The notes below the pieces were generated by a model that made no database searches, was not told the DNA's origin, and worked only from the letters and a program-made list of their open reading frames with translations. Of a stretch of 64,000 nt of DNA, positions 34,944-46,411 are shown one piece after another. The stretch covers positions 1,119,501-1,183,500 of the forward strand of contig JAWNZC010000225.1 of NCBI GenBank assembly GCA_035771165.1, read 5' to 3'. The stretch comes from Paragorgia papillata. Taxonomy: Eukaryota > Cnidaria > Anthozoa > Scleralcyonacea > Coralliidae. The position numbers were made by a program, and so were the translations under genes. How positions within the stretch are numbered: the stretch's first letter is position 1; every line of letters begins with the position of its first letter.

Positions 34944-37900
34944 TTATTGGGCTGCATAAATATGATCCTTCAACAACTGTCTGAGTCTGTCTACATTCCT
35001 AATTCGTGTTTTCACATTCATCTGCTTTAATTTAGCTTTAAGTTCTGCATGATTTAATAGATCAATATTTAGTTCATCTGCATCACCTTCCAGTGGGGTC
35101 ACACTAAGACGTGGTCGTTTTTGTCATTCCTCCATTATCCCATTTTCCCAATAAGTTCTGTCACATTGCCTGTACTTCCTAGGATGTCGCTCAAATTCTT
35201 GTAGTTCATCCAGTCTTTTAACAGCCTGGAGCCCATCTTTACAATAATCATATTTATTGCTCTTTAGGTGGTAGAGCCGTCGAATAACATCATTTGTTCT
35301 CTCTACTCCTTGTCCTGTGAAATATTTTAATCCCGTAGAGGCTAGAAAGAATGGCACATGGTAGCACATAATGTGTATGTATGGGGTAATGTTGGCTTTT
35401 CCATAGCCTTCTTCAACTCCATCAAGGGATAAAAATAGTTTCACCCACTGTATTGCCTACATAAACAATACCAACATTACATTAATTGCTATATATAGTT
35501 ACTAGTGGAAATATGTATTTATAAGGCAACTGCAATACTAGCTTCCAGGATTACGATTTAACTTTTGCTAGTTGATTTTGCCAATCAGTTCTTTCAGTGC
35601 TCTTGCTCTTTATTTTAAAATTAATTGATACAGTACTGTACATACCTTTCCAAAAAAAATATCAACTTGTTCCTGAGATGGGCGCCAAGTAGTTAGGATG
35701 CCATGCACATCTTGAAAATCCTGGAAAGGATAAATTTGTCGTTATTGCTTTCATTCTCAACTTCCTGGAGCTTTCTCATTGACAAATAGATTTATCTGAC
35801 ATTAGCCAGAGTAAAATAATAAAAGTTGATAAATGTTGTGTTCAGGGGTTATCAGTCAATAAGGTGGGCTCAAATCTGCAATCCATACCCTGTATAACCT
35901 TTTTAGGGTATACTTGCATACTAAACATTTCCTCCCAAATTTAATTTGTAAGGTTATAAGAACAATGTTAGATACTAAGTACATCAGGTTTTTATGAACA
36001 TTATGTGTGCTCAAAAGTAAACAAACTGCAAACAATCTTGAACCCATCTTTAATGTACTGCTATCTGATAATAACAATACAAGCATTCTTCCAAATTAAT
36101 ATTAAATACCTTCCATATTTGTGTCACTGTATCAACAGTATCTGGTGGAAGAAAATCTGGAAAAGTATCCGGGAGTTTCTCAAGCACTTTTTTCTTATCT
36201 GTCCCCATAAGACTGGTCCAGTCATACTTATCAGTGCTGTTGCCATTCTCATCAGGTTTTTGCCAGATGTTGAAAGAGACACCACACTTTTTGATAGCTG
36301 AACACAGTTTATGCTGATAAATTCCTTTTTCTAAATTTGTGTTCAACAATTCAGCCTTTTTATCTCTAGCAAGTGTGCTTTGAATAAGGTTTCTTTCAAG
36401 TATATCTACAAAATCCAAGTATATGCCATTATATAAGCAGCTCCAAATATTGTTTCTCACTACCAGAAATGATAAAATTAATAAGATTTTTTTATGTTTC
36501 AAAGAGCTTTTGCTGGAAACATCTAGAAGTGTTATTTATTTTTTCAGGTATAGTGTGAATTTGAAGCTGCTTATTTAATGTGTTGAATAAGGCCCTGTTT
36601 ATATGGGAGCTGGGCTGGCCCGCTTGGCGAGCTAGCCCACTTAGCGAGATCTCACCGTATATTGGATTTATAGTAAAAATTCCTGTGTGTTTATATGGAC
36701 AAGCAGGCTGGCCCGCTTATAGAGATCTCACTTGCAACAGCCGAGATCTCACCTACCGGGATGAAAATATCTCCATATAAACACTCGCAAGCGGGTTGGC
36801 CCGGTTGCCGGGATGAAAGTTCAAAGAAGCCGCGCGAGAAGCCATTCAAAACAGCTATAATGTCTATAATTAGAACAAAACTGTCCCGGCAAGCGGGATG
36901 AATTTTCTCATGTAAACACAAGACAAATTCATCCCGCTTACCGGGCTGTCTCGGCAAGCGGGCCAGCCCAGCTCCCATATAAACAGGGCCTAAGACTGCT
37001 TAGTGCCTGCATCGACTGCACCCCACAGACCCCATTCATTTCAAGTATTATGTAATTATATCTGTAGTTATTTAACACTTTTTTACACCGAAAGTAACAA
37101 ATATTACATACGATACCTGTTATCCTAAGCATTAGATGGAGCTCGTCTGGCACAATGTTTTGCAGTGGAATATTAAGAAGGGGTGGATGGTTACAGCCAA
37201 ACTTCTCATTGCCACTTTTCAGGGAATGATTTTTAATTTCCTGGATAGATCTTCTCATATCATCAGACCAATAAAAATCTACTGGCTTTGACATGTCCCC
37301 TCTACAAAAGGGAATCAGTTTTAATTAATTATTCATACCTGCATGTAGTACATGTTGTTTGGAATCAAATATTTCAAACTATTAGATTTTGGGCCCATCC
37401 CCCAATACTTCACACACCAGTATGACATGGAAAATATGACAGTAGACATACATCCAAACCTTGGTTTCTTTTGTTCTCACCAGGTGAGTTAATCACTAAA
37501 TTCCCTTGCTAGCCGCCCGGAGAATTTATCCAGAGACAAGCCCGAGGGACTTCCAAAAGCTTGGCAGGAACATTGGTGATTTATAAATCACCCGGTGAGA
37601 ACAAAAGAAAGCATTATAATATAATTAGTATTAGTAAGTGATTATTTAGTTTCAATTGGAATATAGGGAATGATAACTGATACCTTTCAAATGATGCAAT
37701 TTTACAGTATATACAGGCATACTTTGAATTAGCAGCATTCATGCCCAGCAAGGTAAGCAAAAACTAAAAAATAAATAATTATAGATTATTGTATAGCATT
37801 GTGTAATAGACTTTCCACAAGTTGATCTCGAGATCTAATCAAACCAAGTCAAAGTATACTACCATGCAGTTCTTTTAGCATTTAATTGGCATCCCGGCTG

Positions 37901-38125
37901 TAGATTGTGTGTCATTAAAATATTGATATTTTATAGTCTCTGACCTTGTAATCTCCCCCTAAGTAAAACTCCAATGTTATTTCCCTGCCATTGACATTTA
38001 TCTTCCCAGCAGCTATCAGCTCATTAATTTCCTTAAACAGATCTTTTCCAGCAGTTTGTAGAACACTGTAATCCTCTTTTCCACTAAGTATTCCAACTGG
38101 ATGAACACCTTCATTCCATAAGATA
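34944..38125 (-). CDS. CAWC-box gene paralogue, six visible exons, with TGA then SAP-like extension
   Basis: Exons on the minus strand: 38125-37945, 37763-37684, 37301-37117, 36405-36110, 35720-35646 and 35456-35124. All have GT-AG borders and stay in phase through every junction. The protein aligns along its length with the second half of the gene at 69-2903: SGKEDYSVLQ, LEFYLGGDYK, FLLTLLGMNAANSKYACIYC, VPDELHLMLRIT, KKCGVSFNIWQK, TPYIHIMCYHVP, TGQGVERTNDV. The WC of the CAWC box is replaced by YC. The frame stops at TGA 35126-35124, but 59 further codons follow in frame to TAA 34946-34944. They contain a SAP-like helix pair (LLNHAELKAKLKQMNVKTR...RLRQLLKDHI). The N-terminal coiled-coil exon was not found beyond 38125, so the gene is 5'-partial here or uses distant exons. 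Confidence 0.65.
36591..36990. mobile_element. Harbinger-like MITE inside an intron
   Basis: The ends GGCCCTGTTTATATGGGAGC and GCTCCCATATAAACAGGGCC are perfect inverted repeats that continue for about 35 bp through TGGGCTGGCCCGCTTG. TAA flanks both sides (AATAAGGCCC and GGGCCTAAGA), fitting a 3-bp TWA target. Internal GCGGGATGA and GAGATCTCAC words repeat. It sits in the intron between exons 37301-37117 and 36405-36110 of the CAWC-box paralogue. Confidence 0.8.
37466..37608. mobile_element. Small fold-back MITE
   Basis: TTTCTTTTGTTCTCACCAGG and CCCGGTGAGAACAAAAGAAA are inverted, around an inner pair GTTAATCACTAAATT / GGTGATTTATAAATCA. It lies in an intron of the CAWC-box paralogue. Confidence 0.7.
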
Positions 38126-39248
38126 CTACATGTTAATTGCTATTTTGTTATACATTATATATAATATACAACAAACTTGTCAAAAACTTCTTTTGAAACA
38201 GCTTTGCCACCTTAAGTTTGGTGGAACCACCGGAAGTTATTTTGCCAGTATCTTACATGTAGTATGACAAAAGCACAGAATAAAGAACTGAGCAGAAGGT
38301 CCACTCGCGTCGGAACCTTTGAAGTTTTTGACCCCGCGCTGGTTACCGAAAACCACTTCCGGAAAATCTCGCAGCCAGTAAACCTCAGCCAGGTCAACAA
38401 GGAGTGCAATGGCGAAATACGGAGTTGGATCACTAAAATGGCTATATTTCAAAAACTAGTTGCCCGATTTTCACGCTACGACGAGAGATTGTGAAGATAA
38501 GGTACGTAAAGCCGTTACTTGTGGGTAGAAGCTGCAGAAGTGATTATAGCGAGTAATTTAGTGATTTTAGACAAACCGATCAAGGCAGACGGGTGTAAAT
38601 TTTTAATCCATTGTCAACAACCTTTTGTTCTGTGCTTTTGTTATGATGTTTTACTGTAATATATCAACAAATTTCCATCAACTCAATTTTGTAGTGGTGT
38701 AGCTTACTAGTTGTGGTAATATTAAATTATTTTGAAATGTATAAACTGTGTAGCTAGCATTATGTATGAAGAAGCGTGTGTGAATTTCAGTTTAATAATT
38801 TGTCTTTATTTCTATAGTTAGAATAACCTCTTCTTGAACTTGAAATTTCTTTGGTTATATCTTTGATTATCTGAAAGCGGCGAAAGCTCATGAGACTTCA
38901 CAATCTTCACTATATTCGGATGTGGATTTGTAAATAAATTATGCAGCTTTGACAGTAGGATTATATATAAAATTTGTACCTTCTTGCATAAAGCAAGCTA
39001 TTTTTTTCATGTCAGAATAAATTATTGCTACTGTTTGTGGTGTATCTCAATTTCTAGCATGAGCATTGAAACAGATAAATAAGTTAAATAATAGTAAATT
39101 GGTTCTAAAAATAATTGTGTTTATATAAAACTGCATGGATTTATAGCACAAATGCATTAGTTTACAGTTACAACAGGATACTCTTTCTCTGTACAAGTTC
39201 TAGTTCAAAATAGATCAAATACATTTTTAAGCATATTTGGAAAAATGT
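38126..39248. other. Intergenic with a leader-like repeat
   Basis: At 38395-38490 a segment (GGAGTGCAATGGCGAAATAC, CGATTTTCACGCTAC) also occurs at 51840-51925. Here it is followed by GATAAGGTACGT and there by GACGGTAAGT, both donor-like. No gene is recognised up to the transposon at 39253. Confidence 0.45.
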
Positions 39249-42200
39249 TATAGGGTCATTCCATGTGAAATCAACAAATAAAAATTCAGAATGACACCCA
39301 CTCATCTCAGATTTCAACCAAAATTGCACAAACTAGAGGTATTAGTGAGATATGAAAGCACACCAAATTTTATCTCAATATGTCTATTTGTTCCTGAGAT
39401 ATCGGCATTTCGATTTTTGCACCAAAACCGCTGTCGGTTACAGTAATCTAGCGTTTTGTATTAATGGTACACAACAATATATGGTATTTCGACTGTCGTT
39501 TTTTGTCCTTTAACCCTATGGGCAGGAAAACTGGTGATGTACCATTTTAAGACATGCCAAATTAGAATATGATATCAAAAGTACCATCACTTGATCAGAA
39601 ATGCTCATTTTCTATGTTTGAAAACAGACAACTGAAACATAGATTTTCCGAAACTGGAAAAAAGTATCAAATTACAAACAGAAAATTGTCCATGTTGACC
39701 ATGTAGCACCAAAACCATTTTTGGTGTGTGACATGTATATATAATAAGGATTACTTTCACCAAGTTTTGGCTTGGTGTCTCCTCTATTTGCTGAAAAATA
39801 AGCTAGCAAAAATATTTGATGAAATTTCTTCGAAATTCTTGAATAATATAGAAAGAACTGGTGTCGTTTTAGAAACTTTAAAAACCAGAATTTGAAACCT
39901 GGTCTTTAAGAACTTGGCATTTGATGTTCAACACTGTCAGTATCTTATTTAATAGTGCATGTACTTAAATTATGTTATATGCTACCTCTGAGTTATTCGG
40001 CAAGCGCTTGTTCAATTATGTTGATGTCTTTGTCATCCAGCTTGTACTGTCTTCCTGTTACAGTGACAGGTGCTCCAATGATGCAGGCAACATTCACAAT
40101 TGGCACAAAACATGTATCATCTTTCTTTGGCCAGGAGAAGGATCTTGCTGGGTAGCTTGGATGCATGAATTTGACTTTAACATCATCATGTTCTTTATCC
40201 ACTACATCAACGAGTCCAACCCAATGTTTCTCATCATAGGAGCAAACAACAAAGTTGGATACCTTCGGATCTACCAGCTTCACTAGGTTTGTCTTTCCCA
40301 ACACCAGATTAAACTCTAATGCATATGATTCATCTTCTGAAACACGTTTGGCTGCCATTACACTCTCAGAGAGGGGGACAAATTGATGAAAGCTTCTTGT
40401 GCCAGGCAGAGTGTTTGCACTACTGAACCTTTTCTCCAACATGCTCCTGACAGGAACCATCTCTTCTGCTGAAATAAAGTTAACATGAACCCCCTTGATT
40501 TCTTCCTTACAGTACTCAAAAACTTGCTTTGCTGTCAAAATTGGATGCGAGTGTGTTCTCTGTAGACTGGCTCTTGCTGTTAATCGCTTCAGTGTACCTC
40601 CAAGTCCATCACACAGAGATTTGCCATGGCTTGTAGCGAAGAATGACCAATCACATTTCACATTGAAGTCCTTTTCGTGAAGGCACAAGTTGATGAAATT
40701 CTTGTAGTTCTTGTATTGTCCAGCACAGCCATCACTAAAGTAATGCATCATACTCAGCGTCGTGAAAATCTCCTCCTTAACATGTTTTACAGTTTGCCTT
40801 ATAACTTCATATACAAAACATGTGTCATGATTTAAGTCATCCGAGATGAAACAAAGAGATTTCTCTGTCAGTTTATTTTCTTTGATATAGTACAAGACAA
40901 TTGGATGTAGGGTACACGACTGCTTGTTCCAGTGAAATCCTTGGATTTCATCTTGAATTATAAATTGATAATTCTCTGCAAAATCTCCCAAAACAATCAC
41001 TTCATTCTCTTTCAGTTCCTCCTTACACTTCTTGAGATACTTTGCTTGAGCTTTTGCAATGTAAGAATGGGCTGTGAGAGTATTAAGTTTCTCTACAAGG
41101 AGGGAAATGAAATCTTCAACCAGAAGGATCTGCTCGACTAGCTCTGAGCGGTCGACAGTTGTCCATTGTAGGAATTGTATGGTGAGTGGTTCATCTTCAT
41201 CATCCTCATCAATTTCAGGTTGGAGTTGCTGAAACAAGTAGTTTTCCAGATCCTGAGTGTCAGCTGGGCAGTTGGGACAACGGTGAATCATACACTCTTT
41301 GGAATCTCTGCTGCACACCATCATGTCCATGAGTTCATGGTGATTTTTGTCAAGGTTTACTGCGCCAAGCATCAGAACTACATTTTGATGAATAGTACAC
41401 ACACAAACGGAATGGGTGCCTGAACATCCAACCAACACACACCATTTTGGTCTCAGACTGCAAAACTTTGAAAATCCTACTTTTAGATCTGGATATTCCT
41501 GTTTGAATGCAGCATATAGTTCTTTTAAGTCACAAAGCAGCAGCCTTTTCTGCTTGTGAACATTTCTTGCAATGCTAACACAATCCTTTTTGCCTGGCAT
41601 AAGTCTACTGTACTCATCGTCACAATAAAAATCAACGACACATTTTTTCGTTTCTTCAGATAAAACTTTTCCTTTCTTTGGTCCTGGTAACTCTAAAATA
41701 CCCCTTTCCTTCACTAATTTTCTTGCCTGCCTGACCATGTAAGCAGAAACATTAAATTCATTTTTAGTTTTTTCAATGGACCAAGAAGGTGGAGCAATAG
41801 TCAGTATTTGTATTTTCTGTCTTCTGTTAGAAGACTGTATTTTGTTTTTCATGAGATCAACAAGTCGGTCTAAATTATCCACTTTTTCCTTTATTTCTTT
41901 GTAATTGTCGGGTTGATTGCTCTCTGATAGTTCTAGATCTTCTGGCATAACATCAATAACTTTTGCAACTCGTTTCTGAAGCGTAGTTTCTTGATCTTTC
42001 AGTTTATCGTGAAACTGTTGTAGTTTGCGTTTACCCAAAGTGACTTTGGAATGAGAAGCAACACCGTGTAACTTCATTGGGCTCAAATCCATCTCTTCAA
42101 AACTTGTGTCAAGGTCATGCCTCAAGGTCATTTCTTCATTGCTCCCAGGAGACATAGTTTCTACATCACTTGAATCGTTTCGTATATGTGAATCAGATTC

Positions 42201-43565
42201 ATCTACACACTGCTGATCCTTCTTATTCGATGCGGCCTCTAATTTGCTAGTAAGTTCTTTGCGACAAGTTGGGCATATCTTTTTTCCAGGAATTACTGAA
42301 ATGTTTATGCTATTAAAATCTTCAGCAGTGTTCAAAGACACTTCTCGCAGTGAACCCTTTATTGGTTTTTGGTGTTTTTCAAATGGGTTGCAGCAGTTTC
42401 TTTGGTACTGTGAATATCTTGTAAGAACTGCCTGCTCATGATGCAGACAAATTTCATGTTCAGGACTGTTTGAAATTCCTGTTCTCATTGATATTAATTT
42501 GACCTGCTCTGCTGTTAAAATGCTGAATGATTTCAGGCCGGTTAACCTTGTATGACCACCTAAATGACACTCTTCTTCCAGGTGGTTTCCAATGGAACAA
42601 TCCTGTAATTTTTCTGTTGAAGACATCCTTTTCTTGAGAGTAATAGGTTTGAGAAAGTTTGAGCAATGAAAAGTTTGTATTTAAACTTAGGATATACTTC
42701 ATGTATGCAAGCTATTGTGTACCATCATATTTTCCTCCAATGAAATATACCAAAAGCCCAAACTTCTGTTTTGAAGACCAATGTTTGTCATAGATTTTGC
42801 TTAGATTGATGTGTCTCAGAGGTATGATAGGCAAATAATCTTTCATACTTAATTATACATAATGATTTTAACACAAAATGAAATACTTGAACATATTGCA
42901 CTGGTTTATAACAATGATTGTATATCTGAAGTAATATATTAACAGAATGGTAAAGGTATACCATACTTTCTACCATATTTGAGCAGAATTTCCGTGAAAT
43001 TTCTTTAGTATCTTTGTTAGCTTATTTTTCAGCAAATAGAGGAGACACCAAGCCAAAACTTGGTGCAAGTAATCCTTATTATATATACATGTCACACACC
43101 AAAAATGGTTTTGGTGCTACATGGTCAACATGGACAATTTTCTGTTTGTAATTTGATACTTTTTTCCAGTTTAGGAAAATCTGTGTTTCAGTTGTCTGTT
43201 TTCAAACATAGAAAATGAGCATTTCTGATCAAGTGATGGTACTTTTGATATCATATTCTAATTTGGCATGTCTTAAAATGGTACATCACCAGTTTTCCTG
43301 CCCATAGGGTTAAAGGACAAAAAATGACAGTTGAAATACCATACATTTTTGTGTACCATTAATACAAAACGCTAGATTACTGTAACCGACACCGGTTTTG
43401 GTGCAAAAATTGAAATGCCGATATTTCAGGAACAAACAAAGATATTGAGATAAAACTTGGCGTGCTTTCATATCTCACTAATACCTCTAGTTGGTGCAAT
43501 TTTGGTTGAAATCTGAGATGAGTGGGTGTCATGCCCTTGTTGAGTTGATATGGAATGACCCTATA
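39249..43565. mobile_element. Complete-looking DNA transposon (possibly Sola-like)
   Basis: The termini start GGGTCATTCC at 39253 and end GGAATGACCC at 43561, flanked by TATA (39249-39252 and 43562-43565) that could be a 4-bp target duplication. The inverted termini are about 590 bp each (39253-39840 and about 42985-43561), with clear matches such as GGACAAAAAATGACAG and GCAAATAGAGGAGACACCAA. The single gene inside is intact. A 4-bp duplication with GGG ends would suit the Sola superfamily, but TATA is palindromic and could belong to the TIR, so this is tentative. Confidence 0.75.
39993..42626 (-). CDS. Transposase-like protein, 877 aa, single exon
   Basis: Uninterrupted frame inside long TIRs. 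An N-terminal His/Cys region ends in CPTC (118-121). A Lys/Glu-rich helical linker (200-270) leads to a DNA-binding-like segment (NVSAYMVRQARKLVKERGI, about 291-310). Then follow KQKRLLLCDLKELYAAFK, LRPKWCVLVGCSGTHSVC and a HRCPNCP cysteine motif near 448-454. The candidate RNase H-fold core shows D548 (VLGDFAENYQF), D632 (YFSDGCAGQYKN) and an acidic residue near 673 (SHGKSLCDGLGG). I recognise it as a family repeated in many invertebrate genomes. The superfamily name is not certain. The protein is acidic between about 470 and 480. No lesion seen, so the element may be recently or currently active. Confidence 0.75.
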   Translation of the reverse strand: MSSTEKLQDCSIGNHLEEECHLGGHTRLTGLKSFSILTAEQVKLISMRTGISNSPEHEICLHHEQAVLTRYSQYQRNCCNPFEKHQKPIKGSLREVSLNTAEDFNSINISVIPGKKICPTCRKELTSKLEAASNKKDQQCVDESDSHIRNDSSDVETMSPGSNEEMTLRHDLDTSFEEMDLSPMKLHGVASHSKVTLGKRKLQQFHDKLKDQETTLQKRVAKVIDVMPEDLELSESNQPDNYKEIKEKVDNLDRLVDLMKNKIQSSNRRQKIQILTIAPPSWSIEKTKNEFNVSAYMVRQARKLVKERGILELPGPKKGKVLSEETKKCVVDFYCDDEYSRLMPGKKDCVSIARNVHKQKRLLLCDLKELYAAFKQEYPDLKVGFSKFCSLRPKWCVLVGCSGTHSVCVCTIHQNVVLMLGAVNLDKNHHELMDMMVCSRDSKECMIHRCPNCPADTQDLENYLFQQLQPEIDEDDEDEPLTIQFLQWTTVDRSELVEQILLVEDFISLLVEKLNTLTAHSYIAKAQAKYLKKCKEELKENEVIVLGDFAENYQFIIQDEIQGFHWNKQSCTLHPIVLYYIKENKLTEKSLCFISDDLNHDTCFVYEVIRQTVKHVKEEIFTTLSMMHYFSDGCAGQYKNYKNFINLCLHEKDFNVKCDWSFFATSHGKSLCDGLGGTLKRLTARASLQRTHSHPILTAKQVFEYCKEEIKGVHVNFISAEEMVPVRSMLEKRFSSANTLPGTRSFHQFVPLSESVMAAKRVSEDESYALEFNLVLGKTNLVKLVDPKVSNFVVCSYDEKHWVGLVDVVDKEHDDVKVKFMHPSYPARSFSWPKKDDTCFVPIVNVACIIGAPVTVTGRQYKLDDKDINIIEQALAE

Positions 43566-44031
43566 TGTATTTGTTAAGGGTAACTTAAAATGGTACGGTC
43601 CTATGGCACTAGATTATAGGAAACAATTAAAACCTTCATATACTGTATAATCAACATTCAATAACTTCCAGGAATCCAGGGCACAGAGTGATTTATGGCA
43701 GATTGCACTCTTTCCTGCTGGCAGAGATCTCTACAGGAAAGACCTCTGCCAGCAGGGAAATGGCACACAAACCTTGCTTAAAGTGTGTGGGTAGATGATT
43801 AGAAATTTGGGGAGAGTTAGTGTCAATTCCAAGAAAAAACTTTAATACATAAGTTGTTTTAATTCAAACATCTGCAAAAAATTGTTATTAATGTGAAAAA
43901 ATGGTGATTGCTATAAACGACTACGCCCCTTTCTTACTGCTGAACACGTGCGACATTTCTATCCACGTGCGAATTTGGTTTTTTAAACGTTCGAATATTT
44001 TCTCGTTGGTGCTCTGTTTTTTATTACTGAA
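43566..44031. other. Intergenic with a hairpin
   Basis: TTTCCTGCTGGCAGAG and CTCTGCCAGCAGGGAAA form a perfect stem at about 43711-43762. Otherwise non-coding, followed by the upstream region of the THAP exon. Confidence 0.55.
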
Positions 44032-44161
44032 TGGCGGAATCAAACACGCCAGGTGGAGCGGGGGGAGGAACTAGAACGTATTGTTCGGCTGTTAACTGTA
44101 CGAAGAGTAAAGGCTGCTATCCAGAACTCAGTTTTTTCCGTTTTCCGTCTGAAGTAAACAG
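44032..44161 (+). CDS. THAP-domain first exon, interrupted
   Basis: Starting at ATGGCGGAATC, the exon encodes a Gly-rich leader and then YCSAVNCTKSKGCYPELSFF with FRFPSEVN, the N-terminal part of a THAP zinc finger (C-x4-C and the F-x-FP element). It ends at AAACAG|GTAATC, a good donor. The rest of the THAP domain (W, C-x2-H, AVPTIF) is not seen. Immediately downstream lies an antisense retrotransposon fragment. The exon is either in a gene split by the insertion or an orphan. THAP proteins are DNA-binding and often transposon-derived. Confidence 0.6.
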
Positions 44162-45618
44162 GTAATCTCTAGGAAATGATCACTTATAGTCAAATCAAGT
44201 GTACCGCTGTCTTTTACCAGGCTAGGATTTGACACAATGATAACATCAATTCGTGTTTGACTATTCTCATTTACACATGTCGGTTTATCTATTATTTGCT
44301 TTAAATTGTAATTGACACAAAATTCGTCCAAAGCTATAGAAAGCGGGCCTTGTTTGAGCATGTCACAATTGAGGTCTCCGAGGATTGCTATATCTTTATT
44401 CAAAGTTAAAACATAATTCATAGTTGGTGAAAGATGATTATTTAAGCAAGATATAGGGCAATCTGGGGGCCTATAGACCACACCAATAACCAATGAGCGC
44501 AATTTATGTTGTTGACACTGAATCCACAATTGATGAAAGTTGTCAGGTGAAACATTACTGAGATCTTTAAGCAAGGTGACTTTAAGTCCATTCTTAGCAT
44601 AAACGCAAACTCCATCTCCCCTCTTTGTAAGACGATCAAGTCTGTAAAGGTTATAACCTGGGATGCGGATGCTTGCATTAGAGTGGGAGGAATTTAACCA
44701 AGTTTCTGAAAGCGATAAGATGTCAAAGTCTTGTGAATGAACCAAGTGTCTAAGTTCCGCATAATGTTGTCTATTGAGGGACTGGATATTCAAATGGGCA
44801 ATATTCAGGTGTTTCTTTACCCTCGAACACGAAGTCGCTTGGTTTAAATCAGTACGTTGTTGGTTAAAAAGGTGATAATTAATTGGAATATTTATCAAAT
44901 GTCTTTGTGTTGTCAAACCCGCCTGGCGAGGATGCAAGCGAGACCACAATGGCCGTGTTGAAGAAATCACAGGAACACTATGTCTTTGTATATTATGACA
45001 TTCTTGGGTAGTTGAAACAGGACCGGGATTAAGTTCGATATCTCCACTGGTAAGAAGAATATTGAACGTAGCGCTTGAGTTAGGATAGTAGGAAAATCTG
45101 CTATAGGATCTCCTTTTATAAAATGTAATTTCAAAACAACACGCTCGCTTTCGTCGTGGTTGAATGAAGAAGACATACCTTATGCAAATTCCGACTTTAC
45201 AATAAGAGCACGAATGGCAGTTAAAAGGCATACCTCCCAACGTAAATCTTGAAGTAAAATAGACATTATTATCGCTAGGATTCACACTGGCATAAGATCC
45301 CCGTAACAGCCGACCGCTTGTGGCTAATCGATCGGACATATCTTGGCTAAGAGCCTTAGAGTACAACAGCAGACATCGAGTTCCGTATCCAACTTCACTC
45401 GTGTTCGGCATAACCAGACACGGACCCAAAAGGTCAAATTTTACCTGTTTGCTCGCATTTCTTAACCGGCTATTCCACCATAGGTTAGATCTTAACCTTG
45501 CGTACTTGATACCACTAATTTGTGTTCCATCGTAGATCAAGGAAGACGATAAATAAAGTAAAAACACGGAGCTCACAAAATGCATGACCGCCGCCATGTG
45601 TGCTTTAGCTTGTAACAA
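44128..45618 (-). mobile_element. CR1/L2-type non-LTR retrotransposon fragment with 2A-like peptide and APE endonuclease
   Basis: A 496-codon minus-strand frame. Residues about 187-200 are LLTSGDIELNPGP, matching the 2A ribosome-skipping consensus D-I-E-x-N-P-G-P. Downstream is an AP-endonuclease domain: HLNIQSLN, SETWLNSS, RGDGVCVYAK, VVYRPPDCP, LGDLNCDML, IDVIIVSNP and TISDHFLE. It therefore keeps the catalytic N, E, D-N and SDH elements. The reverse transcriptase that should follow is absent: homology ends at 44161, exactly where the THAP exon donor lies. Non-LTR elements usually lose their 5' end, so a 3' loss is unusual. The first about 185 residues include Cys clusters and are not recognised. 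Confidence 0.75.
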
Positions 45619-45639
45619 TACTATCCAATCAAGAATTAA

Positions 45640-46411
45640 GAAATACTCTAGCTAGAGCTGTGGAATCGTTTGAATCGGATCGCCAAGTGGTAACGCGCTT
45701 CAACGCTGTGGAGCAAGAAGTTTCAAATGTTTTTCGTCCTGGTCAAGCATCATCAAATGCTCAAGCAGTGGCTGCCACGCCGCCTGTACGGCCGCTACTC
45801 CAATTTTTCAAATGCGAAGAAATTATGGCTCCCAATCTGGAAGGAGGTATGTTTTTGTTTAATGTTGACTTATCATTATGTTTTGTTGTCGCCCATCTCT
45901 AGGCCAAGTCATGAACACATGACACGAAGACGCAATTTAATAGGCGAATTTTAATATTCCTTATTACCATAGCATCATAAATATTCATAAAGATGTATTT
46001 CCTACTTGCTTAATATAATTTAATATACAACTATCGGTGTGGGTGTGAGTGTGTCACTATCTTAAATGTAAGCACAAATACAAAATACTCCATAAAACGT
46101 GAATAAACTGTTTGAGAAAAAAATATTTTGTTAAAACTTAAAATCACAGATAAACAGTATAATACTTCTTCGAGACGGAAGACTCCAAGTGCTGGCAAAA
46201 AAGCAGCTCAACAGCAGGGAACGTGCACAAAAGAGATCATCCTCTTAACATCCCCAACAGATTTTCAGGTTGTTAGACAGGGTACAAAGCAGTTGCTTTA
46301 TCAACAAGGTCATATTTTAAGTGCAATGGAGCTGCACAAGGAATGGACTGCAGACGAGGTGATAAAACATTTCACTGACTGTTTTGGGAGTAAAATTCCA
46401 GAAGGCACCAG
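45640..46411 (+). CDS. G2E3-like N-terminal exons (partial gene)
   Basis: Two exons, about 45640-45846 and 46150-46411, join in phase 1 (donor GGAG|GTATGT, acceptor TCACAG). The first is helical (LARAVESFESDRQVV, FNAVEQEVSNVF). The second has a basic patch (SRRKTPSAGKKAAQQQG) and then the conserved KEIILLTSPTDFQVVRQG...AMELHKEWTADEVIKHF region that precedes HECT domains in invertebrate G2E3-like proteins. It ends at ACCAG|GTATAA. No later exons are found before the satellite, so it is 3'-partial or degraded. The upstream side abuts the retrotransposon fragment. Confidence 0.5.
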
